This document shows, piece after piece, positions 1 through 9,028 of a DNA stretch of 64,000 bases. Within the stretch, counting starts at the first letter, position 1, and the number at the start of each line of letters is the position of its first letter. This DNA is from Pseudomonas kuykendallii. GTDB taxonomy: Bacteria; Pseudomonadota; Gammaproteobacteria; Pseudomonadales; Pseudomonadaceae. The stretch is from NCBI RefSeq assembly GCF_900106975.1, contig NZ_FNNU01000006.1, positions 1 to 64,000 on the forward strand, in the 5' to 3' direction. Under the pieces are notes generated by a model, which was not told the origin of the DNA, made no database searches, and saw only the letters and a list, made by a program, of their open reading frames with translations. The position numbers were made by a program, and so were the translations under genes.

Positions 1-296
1 CAACCCATTGATTTACAAGAGGTTTTACTTGAGGACTGCGCCGGAAGTGGTGCGCATTATAGACAGCCCAAAACTCACGTCAACCGCTTTTTCGAAAGAG
101 TTTTCAGCTGACAGATTTGCCTACATTTATATGGAAGAGCGAGCTAGGTACCGCCGGCAGCCCTGGGAGCCGCTTCCACAACTATATGTGTCGTGAACAG
201 AATAAAAGCTACCGGTACGCCCTCGGTTGGGATACTCTGCATGAGAGCCGTGGGCGAGACTGCACCATAGGCCTTAAATTTTTCTGGAGTTGCACA
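1..296. other. Upstream region of cold-shock gene, no gene seen
   Basis: No convincing gene. The short open frames here lack a ribosome-binding site and have no recognisable product. The last part is the 5' leader of the cold-shock gene and ends with a CTGGAG Shine-Dalgarno a few bases before its ATG. Long structured leaders are usual for csp genes, but I did not resolve a fold. Confidence 0.5.
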
Positions 297-509
297 ATGG
301 CTAATCGCCAAACTGGTACCGTTAAGTGGTTCAACGATGAAAAAGGCTTCGGCTTCATCACCCCGACTGATGGCTCTGCCGATCTGTTCGTACACTTCAA
401 AGCCATTCAGAGTGATGGATTCAAAAGCCTGAAAGAAGGCCAGCAGGTCTCCTTCGTTCCCGCTAAGGGCCAGAAAGGCATGCAAGCCGAAGAAGTGCGC
501 GTAGACTAA
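297..509 (+). CDS. CspA-family cold-shock protein
   Basis: Small single-strand nucleic-acid-binding protein of one OB-fold domain, 70 residues, the normal family length. Both RNP motifs are visible: KGFGFIT (residues 16-22) and DLFVHF (29-34), with the aromatic residues that stack on bases. The family melts RNA secondary structure and supports translation in the cold or in stationary phase. The ATG at 297 follows a CTGGAG Shine-Dalgarno; longer upstream reading of the same frame has no family similarity. A strong intrinsic terminator follows directly, so the gene is probably monocistronic. Which csp paralogue it is cannot be told from sequence alone. Confidence 0.97.
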   Translation: MANRQTGTVKWFNDEKGFGFITPTDGSADLFVHFKAIQSDGFKSLKEGQQVSFVPAKGQKGMQAEEVRVD

Positions 510-530
510 GTCTGCAGCTCTACTGAAAAA

Positions 531-554
531 AGCCCCGCTCGCGGGGCTTTTTTT
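531..554 (+). terminator. Rho-independent terminator of the cold-shock gene
   Basis: Perfect 8-bp stem AGCCCCGC/GCGGGGCT with a 2-base loop, followed by seven T residues, about 20 bases after the csp stop codon. An A-run precedes it, so it may also work weakly on the other strand. Confidence 0.92.
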
Positions 555-662
555 ATGCCTGAAGAAACGCATCCGGTTACCAGAAAGCCCGTAGCCAGGC
601 CCCTGCAGACGAACTCTGCATGTCGGGGGCAGTCAGCTCTAGGGTGACTAACCCGGGAGCAG

Positions 663-1466
663 ATGATGGAAATCAGTTTGGAAGGCCAGGTCGCCCTGGT
701 TACCGGAGCCAGCTCCGGAATCGGCAAAGCGGCCGCCAAAGCGCTGGCCGACGCCGGCGCCGCAGTCGTAGTCAACTACAACTCACATGCCGAACCCGCC
801 CAGCAGCTGGTCGCGGAGATCCGGGCGGCCGGCGACAGGGCGATAGCCGTGAAAGCCGATGTCTCCAGCGAGTCGGACGTCGAGCAGATGTTCAGGCAGA
901 CCCTGAACGAGTTCGGCAGGCTGGACATCCTGGTGGCGAACTCCGGCATGCAGCGCGACGCCGCAATTCTGGACATGACGCTGGAGGACTGGAACGCCGT
1001 CATCCAGGTCAACCTCACCGGTCAGTTCCTCTGCGCCCGGGCGGCCATCCGCCAGTTCGTGGCGCAGGGCATCGATTCCTCCATATCCCGCGCGGCCGGC
1101 AAGATCATCCATATGAGCTCGGTACACGAGCGCATCCCATGGGCGGGACATGTCAATTACGCCGCGTCCAAAGGGGGTGTCGACCTGCTCATGCGAAGCC
1201 TTGCGCAGGAGGTCTCCCACCAGCGCATTCGTATCAATAGCGTGGCGCCTGGCGCCATCAGGACGGCGATAAACGAAGAGGCTACCCAGGGCGATGCGGC
1301 GGACAAGCTCCTCGAGCTGATTCCTTACGGCCGGATCGGAGCCGTTGAGGACGTGGCCAACGCGATCGTCTGGCTCGCCTCCGACGCCTCCGACTACGTG
1401 GTCGGGGCCAGCCTGTTCATCGATGGAGGCATGAGCCTCTACCCGGAGTTTCGTGATAATGGATGA
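663..1466 (+). CDS. SDR-family oxidoreductase (glucose 1-dehydrogenase-like)
   Basis: Classical short-chain dehydrogenase/reductase of 267 residues. The NAD(P)-binding motif TGASSGIG is at residues 14-21, NSG at 93-95, the catalytic Ser in MSSVHE near 152, and YAASK (Tyr166, Lys170) completes the active site. The C-terminal DGG motif is typical of glucose 1-dehydrogenase and 3-oxoacyl reductase-like members. A GGGAG Shine-Dalgarno lies 3 bases before the ATG at 663, and a second ATG at 666 is equally possible. The stop overlaps the start of the GH15 gene, so the two are translationally coupled and probably act on related sugars. Substrate is not deducible; an alcohol or sugar dehydrogenase role is an inference. 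Confidence 0.93.
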   Translation: MMEISLEGQVALVTGASSGIGKAAAKALADAGAAVVVNYNSHAEPAQQLVAEIRAAGDRAIAVKADVSSESDVEQMFRQTLNEFGRLDILVANSGMQRDAAILDMTLEDWNAVIQVNLTGQFLCARAAIRQFVAQGIDSSISRAAGKIIHMSSVHERIPWAGHVNYAASKGGVDLLMRSLAQEVSHQRIRINSVAPGAIRTAINEEATQGDAADKLLELIPYGRIGAVEDVANAIVWLASDASDYVVGASLFIDGGMSLYPEFRDNG

Positions 1467-3270
1467 AGCCCACATGCAACGCCCTATCGAGGCTCACGGC
1501 ATCATTGGCGACATGCAGACCGCCGCGCTGATCGCCGACGATGGCTGTATCGACTTCCTCTGCTGGCCGAACTTCGACAGCCCCACCATCTTCGCTTCCC
1601 TGCTGGACAGTCCGAAGGCCGGAGCCTTCGAGATCGCTCCGGACATTCCCTCCCCGCGTCATCAGCAAATCTACCTGCCCGACAGCAACATTCTGCAGAC
1701 CCGCTGGCTAGGTGAAACGGCCATCGCCGAGGTGACCGACTTCATGCCCGTAGGCAACCATCAGGGGTCGCCGCGGCTAATCCGGCAGGTCAACGCGGTG
1801 CGCGGCGAGATCAGATTCACGATGCGTTGTGCCGTGCGACACGACTATGGACGCGCCGAAACCCGCGCGGAGGCCGACGGCGCAGACGTGTGCTTCCGCG
1901 CCGAAGGGCAACCGACGCTTCGCCTCGCCGCCACCTGCTCGCTGACGATCGAGGACGGCGCCGCGTTGGCCGAGTTCGTCCTCGCCGAAGGTGAGAGCGT
2001 CCAGTTACTGCTGAGCGACGCCAGCGACCGTCGGATGAATGCTGACGACGCCCAGCACTGCCAGCAGGAGACCCTCTCCTTCTGGCGCGACTGGGTTCAC
2101 CGATCCAACTACCGCGGCCGTTGGCGCGAAGCCGTCGAGCGCTCCGCTCTCGCGCTCAAGCTGCTCACGTCGCGCAAACATGGCGCGATACTCGCCGCCG
2201 CCACCTTCGGGCTTCCTGAAGCGCCGGGCGGCTCCCGCAACTGGGATTACCGCTATACCTGGGTCCGCGACGCGTCCTTCACGGTGTACGCGTTCATGCG
2301 CCTGGGCTACGTGGACGAAGCCAACGACTTCATGCGCTGGGTCGGCAAACGCGTCAGCGAATGCAAGCGTGGCGAGTTGCGCATCGTCTATCGGGCGGAC
2401 GGGGAACGGGAACTCACCGAGGAATCCCTGCCCCACTTCGCCGGCCACGGCGGCGCCACCCCGGTTCTGATCGGCAACGATGCCTACGGTCAGGTTCAGT
2501 TGGATATCTATGGCGAACTTCTCGATGCCATTTACCTGGCGAACAAGTACGGCGAGGCCGTACCGCACGATGAGTGGCAGCACATCACTCGCCTCGTCGA
2601 TCACGTCTGCGAACGCTGGCAACAGCCCGACGTGGGGATATGGGAGATGCGCGGCGAGGCGCAGCATTTCCTGCACTCCCGGGTGATGTGCTGGGTCGCG
2701 GTGGATCGCGCCATTCGACTTGCCAGCAAACGCTCGCTTCCCGCGCCGTTTCGCCAATGGGATGAAACCCGCCGGGCGATCCACGAAGACATCTGGAGCA
2801 ATTTCTGGAACGAGGAACGCGGCCATTTCGTTCAGCGACTGGGTAGCACCGCGCTGGATGGCGCGATGCTGATGATGCCGCTGGTACGCTTCGTCAGCGC
2901 GACCGATCCCCGCTGGCTGGCAACGCTGGATGCCATCGGCGCATCGCTGGTCAGGGACGGGATGGTGAAGCGTTATCTGCCCAGCGAAACGCCGTCGGAC
3001 ACCCTCGAGGGCGAGGAAGGCGCGTTCGCCGCCTGCTCCTTCTGGTACGTCGAATGCCTGGCCCGCGCGGGCCGCGTGGCGGAGGCGCACCTGGAGTTCG
3101 AGAAGCTGCTGAGTTACGCCAATCAGTTGGGTCTCTACGCTGAAGAGTTCGACGGGCGCGCCCACCATCTCGGCAACATGCCCCAGGCGCTGACCCATCT
3201 GGCCTTGATAAGCGCCGCGACCTTCCTCGATCGCAAGCTGGATAAACGCGCGACGCTCTGGCAGCCCTGA
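1459..3270 (+). CDS. Glycoside hydrolase family 15 protein (glucoamylase/trehalase-like)
   Basis: About 603 residues with the bacterial GH15 layout: an N-terminal beta-sandwich region (IEAHGIIGDMQTAAL near the start), then an (alpha/alpha)6 barrel. Family motifs NWDYRYTWVRDAS (about residue 260) and GEEGAF (about 517, around a catalytic Glu) are intact, and the length is full. Relatives include glucoamylases, glucodextranases and the actinobacterial GH15 trehalases; which activity applies here is open. No signal peptide is seen, so action on an intracellular glucan or trehalose is likely. ATG 1459 is chosen because GGAG lies 10 bases upstream; GTG 1453 is the alternative. It overlaps the SDR gene by 8 bases. 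Confidence 0.93.
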   Translation: MDEAHMQRPIEAHGIIGDMQTAALIADDGCIDFLCWPNFDSPTIFASLLDSPKAGAFEIAPDIPSPRHQQIYLPDSNILQTRWLGETAIAEVTDFMPVGNHQGSPRLIRQVNAVRGEIRFTMRCAVRHDYGRAETRAEADGADVCFRAEGQPTLRLAATCSLTIEDGAALAEFVLAEGESVQLLLSDASDRRMNADDAQHCQQETLSFWRDWVHRSNYRGRWREAVERSALALKLLTSRKHGAILAAATFGLPEAPGGSRNWDYRYTWVRDASFTVYAFMRLGYVDEANDFMRWVGKRVSECKRGELRIVYRADGERELTEESLPHFAGHGGATPVLIGNDAYGQVQLDIYGELLDAIYLANKYGEAVPHDEWQHITRLVDHVCERWQQPDVGIWEMRGEAQHFLHSRVMCWVAVDRAIRLASKRSLPAPFRQWDETRRAIHEDIWSNFWNEERGHFVQRLGSTALDGAMLMMPLVRFVSATDPRWLATLDAIGASLVRDGMVKRYLPSETPSDTLEGEEGAFAACSFWYVECLARAGRVAEAHLEFEKLLSYANQLGLYAEEFDGRAHHLGNMPQALTHLALISAATFLDRKLDKRATLWQP

Positions 3271-3381
3271 TGGGAGAGGTCCGCCACTCCGGCGGACCTT
3301 CCATCGATCGCATTCCGTTTGCCGAATGCCGGCGCCGCTGGTATCTGTACGGATAACCAGTTCCAATCGAATCCGCTCCCC

Positions 3382-5739
3382 GTGCCCACCGCAGTCATTC
3401 CTTCCTCCCTGTCGCCCGACGATGAGCAACGCTACGTCGTAGCCGTGCGGGCGCTGTGCGAGTTCACCGCCAAATCCGGAGATCTCGACCTGCGCTTCAC
3501 GCCCTCGCCAACCGCGAGCGAAGGCATGGCGGGACATATGGCGGTGGCGGCGAGACGTGGCGCGGGCTACCAGACCGAACTGACCTTGAACGGGGACTAC
3601 CGGCACCTTCGGGTATGCGGTCGCGCCGACGGCTACGACCCGCAGGCGAATCGTTTGGAAGAAGTGAAAACCTATCGCGGCGACCTGGCCCTGCAGCCGG
3701 CCAATCATCGCGCCCTGCACTGGGCGCAGTTGAAGGTCTACGGCTGGTTGTTGTGCCGGCAGCTGGACTTGCAGGAAATCGAACTGACCCTGGTGTACTT
3801 CGATATCGCCAGCCAGCGTGAGACCCTGATCGGCGAGCGGCACGCAGCGTCCGCACTGCGCGCGTTCTTCGAATTGCAGTGCCAGCGTTTCATCGCCTGG
3901 GCGGAACAGGAGGTCGCGCATCGCAAACGGCGCGACCTGGCGCTCGGCGCGCTGCGCTTTCCCCACGAAGTCTTTCGTCGCGGACAGCGCCCATTGGCCG
4001 AAGCCGTCTACAAAGCCGCCTGCACTGGCACCCACCTGCTCGCCCAAGCACCAACGGGCATCGGCAAAACCCTCGGCACGCTGTTTCCGCAGCTCAAGGC
4101 GATGCCTGGCCAGAGGCTGGACAAGGTGTTCTTCCTCGCGGCGAAGTCTCCAGGCCGTCAGTTGGCCTTGCACAGCCTGCAAACCCTGCGCGGCGAGACG
4201 CAGCATCCGCCCCTGCGCGTGCTCGAACTGGTGGCCCGCGACAAAGCCTGCGAGCACCCGGACAAAGCCTGCAACGGTGCATCCTGCCCGCTCGCCCAGG
4301 GCTTCTACGATCGCCTGCCGGCAGCGCGCGAAGCAGCGTTGAACGTAGCCTGGCTGGACCAGCAGGCGCTGCGGTGCGTGGCACTGGAGCATCGCATCTG
4401 CCCCTATTACCTGAGCCAGGAACTGGCGCGCTGGGTCGATCTGGTGATCGGCGATTACAACTACTACTTCGACCTTGGCGGCCTGCTGCACGGGCTGACC
4501 CAATCCAACGAATGGCGTATCGCCGTGCTGGTCGACGAAGCGCACAACCTGGTGGAGCGCGCTCGACAGATGTACAGCGCCACGCTCGACCAGTCGCAGC
4601 TGGCCTCGATACGTCGCGAGGCACCCGCGGCACTGAAGCGACCGCTGGACCGTGTGCATCGCCAATGGAACGCCCTGCATTCCGAGCAAGTCGGGCCCTA
4701 CCAGCGCCATGACGCACTCCCGACGAAATTGCTGCAGGCCTTGCAGCAGGCGGGCTCGGCGCTGATGGACCATTTCAGCGAAGCCCCGTCGTCCATCGAC
4801 CCTGCACTGCAGGCCTTCTACTTCGACAGCCTGCAGTTCCTGCGCATCGCCGAGCTGTTCGGCGCCCACTCGTTGTTCGACGTGCACAAACGCGACATCG
4901 GCCGGGGCCGCAGCGCTTCGCTGCTGAGCCTGCGCAACCTGGTGCCGGCGCCCTTCCTACAGCCGCGCTTCGAGGCCAGCCGCTCGACCGTGCTGTTCTC
5001 CGCGACACTCAGTCCGCAGCACTACTATCGAGAACTGCTGGGCTTGCCCGATACCTGCCGCTGGATAGATGTGGAGTCGCCGTTCGACCATCGACAACTC
5101 CAGGTGACGGTGGTGGACGACCTGTCGACCCGCTATCAGCATCGACAGTCGTCTCTGCGCCCGATCGTCGAGCTGATCGGGCAGCAGTTCGCCAACCGCG
5201 CAGGCAATTACCTGGCTTTCTTCAGCAGCTTCGACTACCTGCAGCAGGTGGCGCAGCTCCTGGCCGAGCGATTCCCGCACATTCCGCTGTGGCAACAGTC
5301 GCGGCGCATGGATGAGCCGGCCCGGGGCGAGTTTCTCGCCCGCTTCACGCCGCAAGGCCGGGGTATTGGCTTCGCCGTGCTCGGGGGCGCGTTCGGCGAG
5401 GGCATCGATCTGCCGGGCGAGCGCCTGATCGGCGCGTTCATCGCCACGCTGGGCCTGCCACAGCTGAACCCGGTCAACGAACAGATCAAGCTGCGCATGC
5501 AGCAGCTGTTCGGCGCCGGTTACGACTACACCTACCTCTACCCCGGCCTGCAGAAAGTGGTGCAGGCGGCGGGGCGGGTCATCCGCGGCCAGGATGATCG
5601 CGGCGTGGTGTATCTGATCGACGACCGCTTCGCCCAGCGCCAGGTACGCGCGTTGCTACCTGCCTGGTGGAGCGTCGCGTACGCCTCGATCGCGGACTGT
5701 ACTGCGATCGAGCACCGGCTCGACCCGGTGCCCGGCTAG
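3382..5739 (+). CDS. PD-(D/E)XK nuclease fused to a DinG/XPD-type Fe-S DNA helicase
   Basis: About 785 residues. The first ~190 look like a RecB/Cas4-type nuclease: Asp83 in GRADG, Glu94-Val-Lys96, and the QxxxY motif (Gln116, Tyr120). The rest is a superfamily 2 XPD/DinG helicase with Walker A APTGIGKT (223-230), a four-cysteine iron-sulphur cluster starting at Cys290, Cys297 and Cys302 and closed by the Cys of RICPYY, a DEAH box (VDEAHNL) and a C-terminal QAAGRVIR motif VI. This suggests ATP-driven 5'-3' unwinding coupled to DNA cleavage in repair; the substrate is unknown. The start is uncertain: GTG 3382 is used, TTG 3319 is in frame upstream, and neither has a strong ribosome-binding site. 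The gene end overlaps the convergent lipoprotein gene by 4 bases. Confidence 0.9.
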   Translation: MPTAVIPSSLSPDDEQRYVVAVRALCEFTAKSGDLDLRFTPSPTASEGMAGHMAVAARRGAGYQTELTLNGDYRHLRVCGRADGYDPQANRLEEVKTYRGDLALQPANHRALHWAQLKVYGWLLCRQLDLQEIELTLVYFDIASQRETLIGERHAASALRAFFELQCQRFIAWAEQEVAHRKRRDLALGALRFPHEVFRRGQRPLAEAVYKAACTGTHLLAQAPTGIGKTLGTLFPQLKAMPGQRLDKVFFLAAKSPGRQLALHSLQTLRGETQHPPLRVLELVARDKACEHPDKACNGASCPLAQGFYDRLPAAREAALNVAWLDQQALRCVALEHRICPYYLSQELARWVDLVIGDYNYYFDLGGLLHGLTQSNEWRIAVLVDEAHNLVERARQMYSATLDQSQLASIRREAPAALKRPLDRVHRQWNALHSEQVGPYQRHDALPTKLLQALQQAGSALMDHFSEAPSSIDPALQAFYFDSLQFLRIAELFGAHSLFDVHKRDIGRGRSASLLSLRNLVPAPFLQPRFEASRSTVLFSATLSPQHYYRELLGLPDTCRWIDVESPFDHRQLQVTVVDDLSTRYQHRQSSLRPIVELIGQQFANRAGNYLAFFSSFDYLQQVAQLLAERFPHIPLWQQSRRMDEPARGEFLARFTPQGRGIGFAVLGGAFGEGIDLPGERLIGAFIATLGLPQLNPVNEQIKLRMQQLFGAGYDYTYLYPGLQKVVQAAGRVIRGQDDRGVVYLIDDRFAQRQVRALLPAWWSVAYASIADCTAIEHRLDPVPG

Positions 5740-6146
5740 CGGCAGTAACCCTCCTGGCCGCTGCGGATAATCAGGCAGTTCGACTTGTCGGCGAGCCACT
5801 TGAATCCGGTCTCCACGCCCTTTCCAGGCCGAATGGTCTGCTGCGCCCCACCACGCACGAAGCGGATCGTCTCGCCATCGGCCTGCCCGACGAATTCGGC
5901 CTGGCCGTCCAGATCGCTCTTGATGGTCAGCACGTAGTGCCCTTCCCCGCCCTCGGCATACGCACGAATGTCGAGGAAGAGTCCCTCGGGGCCCAGCCAC
6001 CGACCAATCCAGCTGTCGGTGGCTGGCACCTGCGTGGTCGGCACGACCGCCGCCCGCTCGGGCGCCGCCGTACGGGTTACGGGTGCGGTGTCGTCGCCGC
6101 AACCCGCCAGGGTAGCCAGCGTCATCATCGTGATGATCCGTTTCAT
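5736..6146 (-). CDS. Putative lipoprotein of unknown function
   Basis: 136 residues. The N-terminus MKRIITMMTLATLAGC is a lipoprotein signal with the lipobox LAGC (Cys16), so the mature protein should be anchored to a membrane in the envelope. The rest is soluble, with one Trp-rich patch (WIGRWLGPEG) that recurs in small pseudomonad lipoproteins, and a Cys pair near the C-terminus (Cys124 and Cys135) that could form a disulphide. No enzymatic motif is seen. Convergent with the nuclease-helicase gene and divergent from xthA. Confidence 0.88.
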   Translation of the reverse strand: MKRIITMMTLATLAGCGDDTAPVTRTAAPERAAVVPTTQVPATDSWIGRWLGPEGLFLDIRAYAEGGEGHYVLTIKSDLDGQAEFVGQADGETIRFVRGGAQQTIRPGKGVETGFKWLADKSNCLIIRSGQEGYCR

Positions 6147-6284
6147 GCCAGCCTCGCTGCATGGGAAAGATGAACATGTCGAGCCCTCGATGCGCCTGGT
6201 CGTTCCCCAACCGGAGAACTTCCCGCATCGCGCTCCTTCTACCGATCAGGTGCGGATCGTCTCCACAGGTAGAAAGGAACCGTC

Positions 6285-7070
6285 ATGTCCAACTTGAAAG
6301 TCGCCACGTTCAACATCAATGGCATCCGCTCGCGCCTGCCCATCCTGCTGAAATGGCTGGAGCGGGAAGCACCGGATATCGCCTGCCTGCAGGAACTGAA
6401 AGCGCCGGACAAAGGCTTCCCCATCGATGACATAAGGGCCGCTGGCTATGGTGCGATCTGGCAGGGGCAGAGCTCATGGAATGGCGTGGCGATTCTCGCC
6501 AAAGGAATGGATCCGCTGGAAATCCGCCGTGGTTTGCCGGGAAACGAAAGCGACGGCCAGAGCCGCTATCTCGAAGCCGCGGCCCATGGGGTGATCGTCG
6601 CCAGCCTGTATCTGCCGAACGGAAACCCGCAACCAGGCCCGAAATTCGACTACAAACTGGCCTGGTTCGAACACTTCATCGAACACGCCGCCGGCCTGCT
6701 GGAGAGCGATCACCCCGTCGTACTGGCGGGCGACTACAACGTCATCCCCACCGACATGGACATCTATAACACGCGTTCCTGGCTGAAGGACGCGCTCCTG
6801 CAGCCGGAAAGCCGCGCCTGCTACCAGCGCCTCCTGGAACAAGGCTGGACCGACGCCCTTCGCGCGCATTTTCCCGACGAGCGGATTTACACCTTCTGGG
6901 ATTACTTTCGCCAGCACTGGCAAAAGAACTCCGGCCTGCGGATCGATCATTTGCTGCTCAGCCGCACGCTCGCACCCCGCCTTAAAGACGCTGGCGTGGA
7001 CCGCTGGGTTCGGGATCTGCCCCATACGAGCGACCACGCGCCGACATGGATTTCGCTGGAGATGGACTGA
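6285..7070 (+). CDS. xthA: Exodeoxyribonuclease III
   Basis: 261 residues, full length for the EEP (endonuclease/exonuclease/phosphatase) superfamily. It acts as a 3'-5' exonuclease and AP endonuclease in base-excision repair. Visible motifs: FNINGIRSR (N-terminus), LQELKAP with the metal-binding Glu, GDYNVIPTDMD with the catalytic Asp and Asn, RIDHLLLS, and the terminal SDHAP with the catalytic His. An AGGAA Shine-Dalgarno lies just before the ATG. It is divergent from the lipoprotein gene and apparently monocistronic. Nothing unusual apart from its position next to the AT-richer peptide array. Confidence 0.97.
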   Translation: MSNLKVATFNINGIRSRLPILLKWLEREAPDIACLQELKAPDKGFPIDDIRAAGYGAIWQGQSSWNGVAILAKGMDPLEIRRGLPGNESDGQSRYLEAAAHGVIVASLYLPNGNPQPGPKFDYKLAWFEHFIEHAAGLLESDHPVVLAGDYNVIPTDMDIYNTRSWLKDALLQPESRACYQRLLEQGWTDALRAHFPDERIYTFWDYFRQHWQKNSGLRIDHLLLSRTLAPRLKDAGVDRWVRDLPHTSDHAPTWISLEMD

Positions 7071-7646
7071 AAAAAGACGGCCAAAAGGAGTGGCTTGGGC
7101 ACCCTCAAACAGGCCCGTAATGACGTTCATTCGATAAAAACGAGGATCGAGCGAAGACTTTTTCGAGTAAAAAACCCTTCTTTTTAAGCGGTTAAAAAGT
7201 CCGCCAGGAAGCGAAAAAAGCGCGAGCAGTGGCCACGGGCCATACCGATTGTCGACTGAGCAGAAAAAATTTCATAACTCAGAAACACAACCTGATTATT
7301 AAAAAAACCGGGATATAGGAGTGATCTTCGCCGATACCGCTTCGATTTAAGCGAAACGGCGAAGTCTTGAAATTCCGGAGATTTTGCTATTTCGAGAGAC
7401 GCAGAAAAAGTACGTGGAGCTATTCTGCGGCGAGACAGTCGAAGCGTTTGCAGGCACCGCCCCACGGGCGTTTAAGCGGAACGACAGGCGGCCGAATCTT
7501 CTTCGAGCAAATGCTCAAATTTGATGATACTTTCGGGATGGCGGAACGCCACAGTCAGATAACCGACTACCTGGCACCAATACGCCAACCGAATGACACC
7601 GCCTGGCTGAGCAGGCTAAAAGTAAGCCAACTTAAGGATGACTGAC
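7071..7646. other. AT-rich intergenic region before the peptide array
   Basis: 576 bases without a convincing gene. Base composition falls clearly below that of the flanking genes, with runs of A and T, suggesting acquired DNA or a large regulatory region. An imperfect hairpin spans 7326-7364 (arms CTTCGCCG and CGGCGAAG plus an inner GCTT/AAGC pair). The promoter of the peptide array should lie in the second half, but no consensus -35/-10 pair stands out. Confidence 0.5.
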
Positions 7647-7838
7647 ATGAGCTTCGCTGACTCGATGATCGACCTCGACTCCATGAACTCCGATGGCGTC
7701 GAAATCAATAAAATTCGTATTCCGTTCTTTTCCAGAATCATCGCAAAAGTTGCCTCGCTCATGCCAGCCACGAAGTTGAGCAGCGGTCTTCGCCTTGAAC
7801 TTCAAAGTCATAAGCAGCACCTCGGTCGCGGGATCTAG
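7647..7838 (+). CDS. Small peptide, array member 1
   Basis: 63 residues starting MSFADSMIDLDSMNSDG. It keeps the acidic N-terminal third and the following basic, amphipathic stretch INKIRIPFFSRIIAKVASLM of the family; the tail is its own. It has no Cys or Trp, no signal peptide and no known domain. AAGG lies about 9 bases before the ATG. I do not recognise the family. The pattern of acidic head and cationic amphipathic helix recalls small membrane-active peptides, which is only an inference. Confidence 0.75.
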   Translation: MSFADSMIDLDSMNSDGVEINKIRIPFFSRIIAKVASLMPATKLSSGLRLELQSHKQHLGRGI

Positions 7839-7892
7839 ATCGGTCCGGGACGGTATGTATTTTTATAAACCATTTTTGAAAGGATATCCATC

Positions 7893-8099
7893 ATGAGTTT
7901 CGCCGCCTCGATTTACGATCTTGATACCATGAACTCGGCCGTTGCCAAAATCAACCATGTTCAGCTGACTTCCTTCAAAAAAATTCTCCGCAGCGTCGTC
8001 ACACTCGTATCGACCTCTACTTCGCGCGAAATAAACCAAACGCAAAAAATTGGCAAGCCCGACATCGGGCGTGAATCGAATCAGAGCAAGAACTCCTGA
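7893..8099 (+). CDS. Small peptide, array member 2 (diverged)
   Basis: 68 residues, the longest and one of the most diverged copies. It begins MSFAASIYDLDTMNSAV, losing most of the acidic cluster, followed by INHVQLTSFKKILRSVVTLV, which still forms a basic amphipathic segment. The tail is Lys/Asn/Ser-rich. A GAAAGGA ribosome-binding site precedes the ATG. Retention of start signal, frame and helix despite divergence suggests it is still a gene and not a decaying copy. Confidence 0.72.
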   Translation: MSFAASIYDLDTMNSAVAKINHVQLTSFKKILRSVVTLVSTSTSREINQTQKIGKPDIGRESNQSKNS

Positions 8100-8140
8100 T
8101 CAAGTTCCATAACCTCACAGAAAATCAAAGGACGAACGCC

Positions 8141-8329
8141 ATGAGCTTTGCAGACTCGATGAATTCCCTGGACGCCATGAACGACGACGATGTAGTAATC
8201 AATGAAATCCGCCTGCCGTCGATCAAGGGCCTTGCCCTGAAAGTTATCTCGTTGTTCAAGCCGGGCAATACGGTCGACGCCTCGCGCGCCCAGTACATCC
8301 AACAACCGAACATCAGCCAGCACTCCTGA
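8141..8329 (+). CDS. Small peptide, array member 3
   Basis: 62 residues with the consensus head MSFADSMNSLDAMNDD and body INEIRLPSIKGLALKVISLF, ending in a polar Gln/Asn-rich tail. AAAGGACGA lies before the ATG. Its first 60 bases are nearly identical to copies four to six, pointing to recent duplication or gene conversion. Function unknown. Confidence 0.8.
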   Translation: MSFADSMNSLDAMNDDDVVINEIRLPSIKGLALKVISLFKPGNTVDASRAQYIQQPNISQHS

Positions 8330-8359
8330 CTTTCTTTGAAACCAGCAAGGATGACCAAC

Positions 8360-8542
8360 ATGAGCTTTGCAGATTCGATGAACTCCCTGGACGCCATGAA
8401 TGACGACGAAGTTGTAATCAACTCGATTCGACTGCCGTCCGTGAAAGTTCTTTTTGCCAGAATCGTTTCGCTCTTCAAACCGGAACAAACCGTCGACCTG
8501 TCCGCCAGCCAGCGTCAGCAACACGGCCTCCGGCAGCTCTAG
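8360..8542 (+). CDS. Small peptide, array member 4
   Basis: 60 residues. Consensus head, then INSIRLPSVKVLFARIVSLF and a tail with several Gln and one His. The start at 8360 is set by homology to the other copies and by AAGGATGA upstream; an earlier in-frame ATG has no such support. Only 30 bases separate it from the previous stop, which fits co-transcription. Confidence 0.8.
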   Translation: MSFADSMNSLDAMNDDEVVINSIRLPSVKVLFARIVSLFKPEQTVDLSASQRQQHGLRQL

Positions 8543-8585
8543 ATCAAGACCGAACTTGCCCGTAACCACGAAAAGGATGACCGCC

Positions 8586-8765
8586 ATGAGCTTTGCAGAT
8601 TCGATGAATTCGCTGGACGCCATGAACGACGACGACGTTGTGATCAACGAAATTCGTCTGCCATCGATCAAGGTTCTTCTTGCCAGGATGATTGCTTCCC
8701 TCAAGCCGGCGCCGCGACTCGTAGAGCCTGCCAGCCAGCACCTGGGCCACGTTCAGCAGTCCTGA
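8586..8765 (+). CDS. Small peptide, array member 5
   Basis: 59 residues, the shortest copy. Consensus head, then INEIRLPSIKVLLARMIASL and a Pro/Gln/His-containing tail. AAAAGGATGA precedes the ATG. The same reading frame is open far upstream into copy four, but the homologous start and ribosome-binding site fix the true N-terminus. Confidence 0.8.
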   Translation: MSFADSMNSLDAMNDDDVVINEIRLPSIKVLLARMIASLKPAPRLVEPASQHLGHVQQS

Positions 8766-8803
8766 TCACCCTCGACAATCCCAACTACGGAAGGACGATA
8801 ACC

Positions 8804-8989
8804 ATGAGCTTTGCAGATTCGATGAACTCGCTGGACGCCATGAACGACGACGAAATCGCGATCAACGAGATTCGTCTGCCCTCGTTCAAAACCATCGTGC
8901 TCAAGTTCGTTTCGCTGTTCAAACCCGAGCGCAACCCGGTTCTCGGCAACGCAACGGTCCAACAGCAGAACTTAGGCCAGCCGTCGTAA
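8804..8989 (+). CDS. Small peptide, array member 6
   Basis: 61 residues. Consensus head, then INEIRLPSFKTIVLKFVSLF and a Gln/Asn/Pro-rich tail. GGAAGGACGA precedes the ATG. With copies three to five it defines the family consensus: about 24 strongly conserved residues, about 18 with conserved amphipathic character, about 20 free to vary. Confidence 0.8.
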   Translation: MSFADSMNSLDAMNDDEIAINEIRLPSFKTIVLKFVSLFKPERNPVLGNATVQQQNLGQPS

Positions 8990-9028
8990 TTTGGTAAATC
9001 ACTCGATGGGCAACTGGGAGATACATCC

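Noticed and set aside
2005-4887. 960-codon open frame on the minus strand
   Set aside because: Antisense shadow of the GH15 and nuclease-helicase genes, which have clear families; caused by high GC content.
7184-7465. 93-codon minus-strand frame in the AT-rich region
   Set aside because: No start signal or domain; spans an inverted repeat.
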